Program-made: the position numbers and the translations under genes
DNA from: Actinobaculum suis
Lineage (GTDB): Bacteria; Actinomycetota; Actinomycetes; Actinomycetales; Actinomycetaceae
DNA: 51,250 nt
Assembly: GCF_900102025.1 (NCBI RefSeq)
Contig: NZ_FNAU01000014.1
Location: 1-51,250 of the forward strand
Direction of reading: 5' to 3'
Shown: positions 7,262 to 14,734 of the stretch, piece by piece
Position numbering within the stretch: position 1 is the stretch's first letter
How the letters are laid out: each line of letters starts with the position of its first letter
Notes under the pieces: generated by a model
Told to the model about the DNA's origin: nothing
The model's database searches: none
What the model saw: only the letters and a program-made list of their open reading frames with translations

Positions 7262-8698
7262 CTACCTCACCTGCCCATTTCCTTCCACGATCCAGGTGGT
7301 GGTGGTGAGTTCCTCCAGACCCATAGGCCCGCGGGCATGTAGCTTTTGCGTTGATATTCCGATCTCCGCGCCCAACCCCAATTCGCCACCATCGGTGAAC
7401 CGGGTGGAAGCATTGATCATCAGAGCCGCCGAATCAACCCTTTCTTCGAAGTAGTTGATTGCGGCAATATCTTCAGAAACTATAGCCTCCGTATGCCCGG
7501 TTGAGAAAGTTGAAATATGTTCAACCGCAGTGTTGATATCCGGGACCACGCGAATCGCTACCTCCAGATCGAGGTATTCGGTAGCCCAATCCTCCTCAGT
7601 AGCGGGAACAATGCGCACGGGAGCGGCCGGCGCGCCGGTTTCTTGCGCTTCCGCTACCGCTTCCGGCACCCCCGCTACCGCTTCCGGCGCTCCCGCTACC
7701 GTTTCCGGCGCATCCGCATCCGTTTCTGCGGCCTTGTTGGCACCCGCATCTGCGCGCGCATTTGCCGCGTTCATGTACTCGGCAATCGCCACGGTTGCGG
7801 GATCTGCGTGTATACGCACTCCCCCAGCCACCAACCCGGAGAGCAGTCCGGGCAAAAACTCTTCCGCAATATCTTGGTGCACGAGAATCGTTTCTGCCGC
7901 ATTGCAAACCGAAGGTCTGGAGAGCTTAGCGTTCAGGGCAATGCGCAGGCCTTTGGCGAGGTCTGCACGGCGGTCAATATAAACGTGGCAGTTGCCAGTT
8001 CCGGTTTCGATCACGGGTACCAAAGATTCGCGCACCACGGTTTGAATCAGCCCGGCTCCCCCGCGTGGAATAACCAGGTCTACCAAGCCGCGCAGTTTCA
8101 TCAGTTCGACGCCGCCTTGCCTTCCGTAGGCGTCGATGGTCTGGATCGATTCTGGTGCGTAGCCGCTAGCTTGCGCGGCGGTTTGCATAAGCTCAACCAG
8201 TTTCCGGTTACTTTCGTAGGCATCACTGCCACCGCGCAAAATTACCGCACTACCAGCTTTTAGAGCGAGAACTGCGGCGTCTACGGTAACGTTTGGTCGC
8301 GCTTCGTAGATCATGCCAATCACGCCCATAGGCACTCTAGTTTGGCGTACCTTCAACCCGTTGGGCAGGGTTTTGCCGCGCACGATTTCACCTACCGGAT
8401 CCGGTAAGGCCGCCACTGCGCGCACTCCGGCGGCAATGCTCGCAATCCGCTGTTCATCCAGACGTAGACGGTCAATAATCCAGGCAGGCCGGCCCGCTTC
8501 CTCGGCCCGCGAAATGTCTTTTTTATTAGCTGCGATAATCGCGGGGGTTTCCGTTTCCAAATTGGTGGCGATCGTTTCAAGCATGGCGTTCTTCTGCTCA
8601 CCGCTCGCCCGCCGAAGCCCGCGTGCTGCTTCGCGCGCTTGCTTCGCAATTTGTACGACTCCGGCCGTGATGTCCTTCTCTTGCATGTGGGATATCAT
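7262..8698 (-). CDS. proA: Gamma-glutamyl phosphate reductase with an Ala/Glu-rich insertion
   Basis: 478 residues, against about 415-420 for the family. It reduces glutamyl-5-phosphate to the semialdehyde in proline synthesis. The catalytic cysteine is Cys265 in RPSVCNAAET; the NADPH-binding and C-terminal segments (FTDGGELGLGAEIGISTQKLHARGPMGL spans the conserved end) are intact. Residues about 309-362 are an extra segment made of imperfect repeats (PETVAGAPEAVAGVPEAVAE) coded by 21-bp tandem units at about 7651-7725. Flanking sequence resumes the normal alignment (ATEEDWATEYLDLEVAIRVV), so it is a loop insertion and the enzyme is probably active. Start at 8698 or the second Met at 8686; neither has a strong ribosome site. 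Confidence 0.93.
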   Translation of the reverse strand: MISHMQEKDITAGVVQIAKQAREAARGLRRASGEQKNAMLETIATNLETETPAIIAANKKDISRAEEAGRPAWIIDRLRLDEQRIASIAAGVRAVAALPDPVGEIVRGKTLPNGLKVRQTRVPMGVIGMIYEARPNVTVDAAVLALKAGSAVILRGGSDAYESNRKLVELMQTAAQASGYAPESIQTIDAYGRQGGVELMKLRGLVDLVIPRGGAGLIQTVVRESLVPVIETGTGNCHVYIDRRADLAKGLRIALNAKLSRPSVCNAAETILVHQDIAEEFLPGLLSGLVAGGVRIHADPATVAIAEYMNAANARADAGANKAAETDADAPETVAGAPEAVAGVPEAVAEAQETGAPAAPVRIVPATEEDWATEYLDLEVAIRVVPDINTAVEHISTFSTGHTEAIVSEDIAAINYFEERVDSAALMINASTRFTDGGELGLGAEIGISTQKLHARGPMGLEELTTTTWIVEGNGQVR

Positions 8699-8846
8699 AA
8701 GCTAATTCGGGAGCGGGCTGCAGTTAGCGCGCACAAAGCACGCTACTTGCCTGTGTTACCCCAGTTTTTCGAAGGCGTTGGGGCTGGGAATATAACCTCA
8801 CCGGATACCGTTCTCCCAACATAATCGAAAACTGCATGACGGCCAA

Positions 8847-8862
8847 CAATATGGCCATATTG
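8847..8862. promoter_or_regulatory. 16-bp perfect palindrome before the thioredoxin gene
   Basis: CAATATGGCCATATTG ends 19 bp before the start codon. It could be an operator or an RNA hairpin next to the ribosome site. No matching regulator is recognised. Confidence 0.45.
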
Positions 8863-8881
8863 GCAACAAGAAAGGTGCACT

Positions 8882-9262
8882 ATGGCAACCGTTGAAATCA
8901 CCGCCGATAACTTCAATGAAACCGTAAAGGAAGGCATTACCTTCCTCGATTTTTGGGCTTCGTGGTGCGGCCCGTGCCGCCAGTTCGGGCCGATCTACGA
9001 ACGCGTTTCGGAGGCGCACCCGGATATCACCTTCGGCAAGGTAGATACGGAAGCTAACCAGGATTTGGCAGAAGCCTTCGGGATTCAAGCTATCCCTACC
9101 ATTATGGCTTTCCGGGACGGCATCCGGGTGTTTTCGCAAGCCGGAGCACTACCGCAAAACGCGCTGGAAAGCTTGGTCAAGGAAGTACGCGAACTCGATA
9201 TGGAAGACATTCGCCAGCGGATTGCCAAGCAGGAAGAAAACAACGGCACTAGCGGCGAATAA
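8882..9262 (+). CDS. Thioredoxin family protein
   Basis: 126 residues with the WCGPC active site (FLDFWASWCGPCRQF, about residues 22-36) and the cis-proline loop (AIPTIMAF). A typical cytosolic thioredoxin core of about 105 residues is followed by a 20-residue charged tail (RQRIAKQEENNGTSGE). AGAAAGG lies 7 nt before ATG 8882. It is a single-gene transcript, in the opposite direction to both neighbours, closed by a strong terminator. Likely a general protein disulfide reductase. Confidence 0.92.
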   Translation: MATVEITADNFNETVKEGITFLDFWASWCGPCRQFGPIYERVSEAHPDITFGKVDTEANQDLAEAFGIQAIPTIMAFRDGIRVFSQAGALPQNALESLVKEVRELDMEDIRQRIAKQEENNGTSGE

Positions 9263-9310
9263 CTCCCGGCAATACTCACCGTAAATTAACAAAACAGTAC
9301 AGCACAGTAC

Positions 9311-9362
9311 AGTAGTGGGGCTCTAACGGCATTGCGTTAGAGCCCCACTACTATTTTGCTTT
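9311..9362 (+). terminator. Terminator of the thioredoxin gene
   Basis: An 18-bp perfect stem (AGTAGTGGGGCTCTAACG at 9311-9328 with its complement at 9335-9352), 6-nt loop, then ATTTTGCTTTT. Confidence 0.9.
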
Positions 9363-9480
9363 TATACCTATTTATATGTGGCGGCCTGTTTATATGTGGC
9401 AGCCGCCCCCGCTTCAAAAGCGGTCACTTTTGCCACCTGCTACAACGGGCCCGCCGCGCGCTGCTAGGAGCCACCGGGCG

Positions 9481-10368
9481 CTATTCTTCGCCCACTACCC
9501 GGCCGTTAAGGAGCGGGATCACGCCGCGAATAATTGAGGCGAAGTCGGTTACCGCGGAGGCTGGTATGTAGATAACGCCATCGCAGGCTCCCATACCAAT
9601 CCACTGTTCGGTAGCGTCGGCGACGTCGTAAACGGTGCCCACCACGGAAGCGATCTCGCCGAACCGGCAGCCCTCGTTCATTTCGTGCAGGAGGTGCACC
9701 CGTTCCCGCGCGCAGGGCCGAGTCCCCGAAATCACGATTCCCATCTCCAGGAGCACGGGGATTTCGCGGCCTTCCGCCCGCGCCATAGAGCGCAAGGCAT
9801 AACGGGCTTCGCGCGCATCGTGCGGAGACTGCGCCCGCAAACGGATCGCGGTAGCAATAGAGCACAATTTCTTGATATCTAGTTTTTGTACATCGCTGGC
9901 GAGCACGCGCGGCATAATTTCATATCCGCGGGCAACCATGCCTCGCAAGGCAACAACCAATGCCGGCAGATCTGTTTGCGGCGTCACCGCAATTTCCAGC
10001 ATCGATTCGCCGCTATTGTGCGGATTCAGCTGGGCCAGTGTGGCAATCGCACGAGGGTTGGCGGGCACTTCAAAAGCCATGCCGCGTATCCCTGCTTGGC
10101 CAAGCATCGCCACGGTACGAGCTGCATCCATTCCGGATTCATCAGCGTCAGAGCGCATGAGGAAGGATGTGTTCAGGGTTGCAAAATCCAAACCTCCCCG
10201 ATGAGAAGCCTGTACGTAGCTCCCTACCTGGCGCATATCAGCATGAATCGCAGGCAATTCCGCACGGCGCCGTGCCCCGAGCAGAGACAGGTCAAAACCC
10301 AAATAGGCGTCACGGTTCACCTGGGTGCCGCTATTGAGATCACTCGGACTTTGGAGCTGTATAGTCAT
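9481..10368 (-). CDS. Luciferase-like (LLM-type) TIM-barrel protein, divergent
   Basis: 295 residues. The C-terminal third resembles the end of flavin-dependent luciferase-like monooxygenases (ADATEQWIGMGACDGVIYIP then a FASIIRGVIPLL helix), and the N-terminal part has the RGGLDFATLN strand and AARTVAMLGQAG helix of these barrels. The middle, however, lacks the longer insertions and substrate-pocket motifs of DszA- or NtaA-type enzymes, and it is about 50-100 residues shorter than those. Substrate unknown. It may be a flavin enzyme of reduced form or a non-catalytic relative. It stands alone downstream of proB with 550 bp between. Confidence 0.5.
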   Translation of the reverse strand: MTIQLQSPSDLNSGTQVNRDAYLGFDLSLLGARRRAELPAIHADMRQVGSYVQASHRGGLDFATLNTSFLMRSDADESGMDAARTVAMLGQAGIRGMAFEVPANPRAIATLAQLNPHNSGESMLEIAVTPQTDLPALVVALRGMVARGYEIMPRVLASDVQKLDIKKLCSIATAIRLRAQSPHDAREARYALRSMARAEGREIPVLLEMGIVISGTRPCARERVHLLHEMNEGCRFGEIASVVGTVYDVADATEQWIGMGACDGVIYIPASAVTDFASIIRGVIPLLNGRVVGEE

Positions 10369-10919
10369 GTGGCTTCACGTTCACTTCCGGCTAAAAGGAA
10401 TACCTTGAGAGCTGTGCATTGTTTTCACACAGACGGCGAAGGCTAGGATGGTGCCCACGCTGTGAGACGCTCTTCCGTTCCGCACCGAAAGCGGGTTCAC
10501 TACTTATGGCAGGATCCGCTCGATGTGATGACCATAAAACTAATGGTCGCCTGTCCACTTGGCAAGACGCACATGTCCAAAAGTGCGAGGCTTCACCTTT
10601 TCAATTTTGCATATTATTCGCATTTCAGCTAGTTTGGGTGAGTTTTCCCTTAAAGTTTCGGTAAAAACTCGCGCTTTCGCTTTATGCTTCATGCGCATAT
10701 TTGCTATATATCTTGCGCATTTTACGCACTGTGCCCACGGCGTATTTTTGGTGCATTCATCTGGGGTTTTGGTTATATCCAGAAGCTAGAGTTTTCTCCC
10801 CTACCCGCGGTTCGGTTTTCCCTGCGCCTGCGGTTCGGTTTTCCCTGCGCCTGCGGCTCGGTTATCCCCACACCCGCGGTTCGATTCTCTCTATTATCTG
10901 CCGTTCGTTTCTTTCTGGT
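10369..10919. other. 551-bp gap with AT-rich stretch and 23-bp tandem repeats
   Basis: No convincing gene. About 10590-10760 is visibly richer in A/T and holds several TGCGCAT words. From 10801 to about 10890 there are four degenerate 23-bp units with the core CTGCGGTTCGGTTTTCC (starting near 10801, 10822, 10845 and 10868), just beyond the proB stop. The promoter of the luciferase-like gene should lie at the low-coordinate end, but no clear one is seen. Confidence 0.7.
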
Positions 10920-12203
10920 CTATCCGAGTGCGATATCGTTTGCGTGAATTACGGGGCGGGTGCCGCGGGCGGCGTCGGTATCGATTGCTTCGGCGAGGGC
11001 TTCAGCGCTCCATCCGCTCAGCCCGCGCGCAAAGGTTTTACCATCCGGCCCGGCAACTTCGATCAGGTCTCCGCGGGCAAATCTGCCGGCTATTCCCATC
11101 ACGCCCACGGCTAGTAACGAGGCCCGGTTTTTCTGCAAGGCGGCTTTCGCCCCCGCGTCCACGACGACGCGCCCCCGCGCTTCCGCCACGTGGGCAAGCC
11201 ACAAACTTCGCGCTGATTCCCGCTCCCCGGTGGGCGCGAACCAGGTACCGGCAGGTTCGCCAGCCAGCACTTCTTTCACTTTCGCGGCGGCCGTCAAGAG
11301 GACGCCTACGCCGCCCGAAACTGCTAGTTCGGCGGCGGCTACTTTCGAACGCATCCCGCCCGTTCCCACCGCGCTGCCGCGGTCTGTTACCAGTAAACCA
11401 GCCAAATCTTCCGGCCCGGAAACAGTTTCGATCAAATATGCGCCCGGTTCTTTGGGCGGCGCTGAATACAGGCCATCCACATCGGTGAGGAGTACCAGCA
11501 CATCGGCGCTGATGAGATGTGAAGTGAGGGCCGCGATCCGATCATTATCGCCGAAGCGCAATTCCTCGGTAACAACGGCGTCGTTCTCGTTAACCACGGG
11601 AATCACACCGATTGCCAGCAGGGCGTTTAGGGCGTCTTGCACATTGGAGTAATGGTTGCGGTCAATAACGTCGGTTACCGTGAGTAACACTTGCCCGATG
11701 GTGATCCCGTACCGATCGAAAGCATTTTCGTACGCGGCCATGAGGCGTGATTGCCCGATCATGGCCGCTGCTTGTTTATCTCGAATGGTTTTGGGCCGGG
11801 AAACGGGGAGCGAGTGAGCTCCAGCGGCAACCGCGCCGGAAGAAACGAGCACAATTTGGCAGCCTTCCCGGTGCCGGGAAGCGAGCGCTTCTACCAGAGA
11901 GTGCAAAGCTTGCAGGTTGAGCGAGCCGTCCGGCAAGGTCAGCGAGGAAGAACCGATTTTTACTACGATCCGCCGCGCTTGAGTAATCGCTTCCTGCCGG
12001 GCTTGGGCATTCGCCTCTCGCTGCAGACGCGCCGAGGTCGCCTGCGGTGCCGTTTGCGACTCGTTCCCCGGTACCCGCTGCGAGAGCGCTTGCGGCTGCG
12101 TGTGCAGCGCCGGTTGCGCCTGTGTCTCTGATGCCCTCTGTGACTGCGATTCCGCTTGGGGTTTTGCTACCGCGCCGGACTTTCCCGTTTCCTGGTTTGC
12201 CAT
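10920..12203 (-). CDS. proB: Glutamate 5-kinase with a Gln/Ala-rich N-terminal extension
   Basis: 427 residues. It phosphorylates glutamate in the first step of proline synthesis. The kinase domain starts near residue 76 (RRIVVKIGSSSLT) and includes IVLVSSGAVAAG, NENDAV and TDVDGLY; the last 75 residues form a PUA domain. The first 75 residues are an extra Gln/Ala/Ser-rich segment with QPALHTQPQALSQ-like repeats, absent from ordinary ProB. The start at 12203 has GGGAGAAG about 10 nt upstream, inside the end of obgE, so the extension appears to be translated. It is the last gene of the rplU-rpmA-obgE-proB block. Confidence 0.95.
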   Translation of the reverse strand: MANQETGKSGAVAKPQAESQSQRASETQAQPALHTQPQALSQRVPGNESQTAPQATSARLQREANAQARQEAITQARRIVVKIGSSSLTLPDGSLNLQALHSLVEALASRHREGCQIVLVSSGAVAAGAHSLPVSRPKTIRDKQAAAMIGQSRLMAAYENAFDRYGITIGQVLLTVTDVIDRNHYSNVQDALNALLAIGVIPVVNENDAVVTEELRFGDNDRIAALTSHLISADVLVLLTDVDGLYSAPPKEPGAYLIETVSGPEDLAGLLVTDRGSAVGTGGMRSKVAAAELAVSGGVGVLLTAAAKVKEVLAGEPAGTWFAPTGERESARSLWLAHVAEARGRVVVDAGAKAALQKNRASLLAVGVMGIAGRFARGDLIEVAGPDGKTFARGLSGWSAEALAEAIDTDAARGTRPVIHANDIALG

Positions 12204-12208
12204 TTACT

Positions 12209-13729
12209 TTACTTCTCCCTCGGGTCCGTCCAGATTCCGAGATCGCGTTCCTCGCGCAGCTCTTGCCGGGCCGCTTCTTTTGCGTCCATCCGGTCATGGA
12301 AGGCACGTTTGCGTTCGCGGCGCGTGGCGCGCTGGCGTTCTTCTAGCCGCTGGTCGGTGCCGCGCGGGCCGAGTAGTTCGGCGCCGGTGGCCATGGTTGG
12401 CTCCCAATCGAAAATGAAGCCGGAATCGGCCGGGCCAATAACTACCGGTTCGCCGGGCAGAGCACCCACGCGTGCCAGTTCGTCTTCGATCCCCAAACTA
12501 GTGAGGCGATCAGAAAGGTAACCTACGGCCTCATCATTACCGAAATCGGTTTGCGAAATCCACCGTTCGGGTTTCTGGCCGCGCACCACCCAGTAGTCCG
12601 CGCCGCCGCGGTGGACCTTACTGATTGTAAAGTCTTGTGCGCTTTCTTCCAGATGCGGGCGCAAGACGGGCCGCGCTTCTTCCACTTCCGGCGCGGTGCG
12701 GCGAGCTTCTTCCACGAGTTCACCCAAACCGTAAGTAAGGGCGTTCAAACCGGTGTGGGCCACGGTCGAAATTTCGTACACGGGGTAGCCCAGTTTTTCG
12801 ATATCGGGCCGCACAAATTCGGCCAGCTCATGCGCTTCTGGCACATCTATTTTATTGAGGATAACCACGCGCGGACGTTCCATTAACGGCACTTGCCCTT
12901 CCAGTACCGGCACGTCTTCCGCAAAAGCCGCAAGTTCGGCTTCGATTTGCTGCAGGTCACTTACCGGATCGCGGCCCGGTTCCAGGGTTGCGCAGTCGAT
13001 AACGTGCGCGATCACGGAGCAACGTTCGATATGCCGCAAAAATTCAAGGCCGAGCCCGCGCCCTTCCGAAGCTCCCGGGATCAGCCCGGGCACATCCGCA
13101 ATCGTGTACCGCATTTCGCCGGCGGTAACGACGCCGAGGTTCGGGATCAGGGTGGTGAAAGGATAATCGGCAATCTTGGGCCGGGCCGCGGAAACTACCG
13201 CGATAAGGGAAGATTTGCCGGCACTCGGATAGCCCACCAGGGCCACATCGGCAATGGATTTTAGTTCCAGCACCACATCTTTGGTTTCGCCTTCCTCCCC
13301 GAGCAGGGCGAAACCGGGCGCGCGGCGCCGCGGGGAGGCCAGTGCGGCATTGCCCAGCCCGCCGACCCCGCCTTTAGCAGCCGTGTACTGCTCTCCCGGC
13401 GTGGAAAGATCGGCGAGCACTTCGCCTTCCGGGGTGCGAATCACCGTGCCGGCCGGCACTTTGAGAATCAGATCTTCCCCATTTTTGCCGCGCTGCAAAT
13501 CTCCCGCGCCCGGTTCACCATTTTGGGCGCGTTGATGCGGAGCGTGGTGATAGTCAATCAGGGTGGCCTCATTGGTATCGGCTTCGAAGATAATAGACCC
13601 GCCGTGGCCGCCATTAGCGCCGTCGGGGCCGCCTAGCGGCTTGTATTTTTCCCGCCGCACAGAAGCGCACCCGTTCCCGCCCTTCCCCGCAGTGAGGTGG
13701 AGCGTGACCTTATCAACGAATGAAGCCAC
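12209..13729 (-). CDS. obgE: GTPase Obg
   Basis: 506 residues from GTG 13729, chosen because GAAGGGA precedes it and the protein then begins at the normal place ([19 protein letters not shown]); the frame is open further upstream to 13906 but that part is repeat DNA. Domains: glycine-rich Obg fold (1-160), G domain with [15 protein letters not shown] and NKID, then an OCT domain and a basic Arg/Glu-rich tail. Obg is an essential GTPase acting in 50S assembly and stress signalling. It follows rpmA and is coupled to proB, whose ribosome site lies within it. Confidence 0.96.
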   Translation of the reverse strand: MASFVDKVTLHLTAGKGGNGCASVRREKYKPLGGPDGANGGHGGSIIFEADTNEATLIDYHHAPHQRAQNGEPGAGDLQRGKNGEDLILKVPAGTVIRTPEGEVLADLSTPGEQYTAAKGGVGGLGNAALASPRRRAPGFALLGEEGETKDVVLELKSIADVALVGYPSAGKSSLIAVVSAARPKIADYPFTTLIPNLGVVTAGEMRYTIADVPGLIPGASEGRGLGLEFLRHIERCSVIAHVIDCATLEPGRDPVSDLQQIEAELAAFAEDVPVLEGQVPLMERPRVVILNKIDVPEAHELAEFVRPDIEKLGYPVYEISTVAHTGLNALTYGLGELVEEARRTAPEVEEARPVLRPHLEESAQDFTISKVHRGGADYWVVRGQKPERWISQTDFGNDEAVGYLSDRLTSLGIEDELARVGALPGEPVVIGPADSGFIFDWEPTMATGAELLGPRGTDQRLEERQRATRRERKRAFHDRMDAKEAARQELREERDLGIWTDPREK

Positions 13730-13773
13730 AGTGTTTCCCTTCCAGCTTGGTTTTCTTTGCGCCGCGCATTCAG

Positions 13774-13849
13774 TTTTCTTTACGCGTTGCGCGCGAGGTT
13801 CTCCCCGGGTATTTTCTTTACGCGTTACGCGCGAGGTTCTCCCCGGGTG
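13774..13849. repeat. 38-bp tandem duplication
   Basis: A 38-bp unit starting TTTTCTTTACGCGTT occurs at 13774-13811 and 13812-13849 with two differences; shorter pieces of the unit (TTTTCTTTGCGCCG, TTTTCTTAGCGCCG) flank both sides. It fills the rpmA-obgE gap. Confidence 0.9.
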
Positions 13850-13981
13850 TTTTCTTAGCGCCGTGCACCCTGTTATTGTTTGCGCGCATGCACCCCGAGT
13901 ACGCATCCGCAGTGATTAGCCGTTATATACGCTACGAGGGGTGGAAGGCTATGCCCTCCACCCCTCGATTAGCAAAAGTAT

Positions 13982-14239
13982 TTATGCCTGTGCCGCAATC
14001 ACATTGATGGTCTTGCGGATCCGGCCGCGGCGGAATTCTACCGTACCGGGCAACAGGGCGTACAGCGTGTCATCACGGCCGCGCCCCACGTTCGTACCCG
14101 GGTGGTACTTGGTACCACGCTGCCGTACGAGAATTTCGCCGGCCTTCACAGTCTGACCACCGAAGCGCTTGACCCCGAGCCGCTTAGCATTTGAATCGCG
14201 ACCGTTGGTCGAAGAACTTGCACCCTTCTTATGAGCCAT
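13982..14239 (-). CDS. rpmA: Ribosomal protein L27
   Basis: 85 residues, of normal length: [20 protein letters not shown] at the N-terminus, where the basic tail reaches toward the peptidyl transferase centre, then [21 protein letters not shown]. There is no Firmicute-type cleaved N-terminal extension. It follows rplU at 38 nt. Confidence 0.98.
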   Translation of the reverse strand: MAHKKGASSSTNGRDSNAKRLGVKRFGGQTVKAGEILVRQRGTKYHPGTNVGRGRDDTLYALLPGTVEFRRGRIRKTINVIAAQA

Positions 14240-14277
14240 CTTCTACACCTCTTCTTTATTATCGAAGAGACCGCGAA

Positions 14278-14583
14278 CTAAGCGATCTCCGTCACCTTGA
14301 CGCGAGTGAGCTTCTGACGATGACCCATGCGCTTGCGGTAACCAGTCTTATTCTTATACTTCACGATCGAGATCTTCGGACCCTTCTCGTCACGGACGAT
14401 CTCGGCCTTGACCTTGACGTTAATGCCATCGGCAGCCGTGGTGATCTTTTCACCGTCAACGAGCATAATGGGCTCGAGCTCAATCGTATCTCCGACTTCG
14501 CCATCAACTCTGTTCATAACGACGACGGAGCCGACAGACACCTTCTCCTGACGGCCGCCGGCCTTAACGATCGCGTACACCAC
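14278..14583 (-). CDS. rplU: Ribosomal protein L21
   Basis: 101 residues: [17 protein letters not shown] at the start and the conserved [25 protein letters not shown] at the C-terminus are split here by a few variable residues. It opens the rplU-rpmA pair. The 151 bp between rne and this gene hold weak hairpins (around 14660-14690) that could be a leader, but no known L21 leader could be recognised. Confidence 0.98.
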   Translation of the reverse strand: MVYAIVKAGGRQEKVSVGSVVVMNRVDGEVGDTIELEPIMLVDGEKITTAADGINVKVKAEIVRDEKGPKISIVKYKNKTGYRKRMGHRQKLTRVKVTEIA

Positions 14584-14734
14584 GTTCTGCTCCTGAAATC
14601 CTATTTCACGCCGACCGGACGGCCAGCCTCATGATCATGTGCCTTAGCACCGACTATCCAGGGTAGCGTCTCTGGCCTGGAAGTCTCAAGTCGATATGAC
14701 TGTGAAATGCCTTCCGTTTTTATGGCCTTCAACA

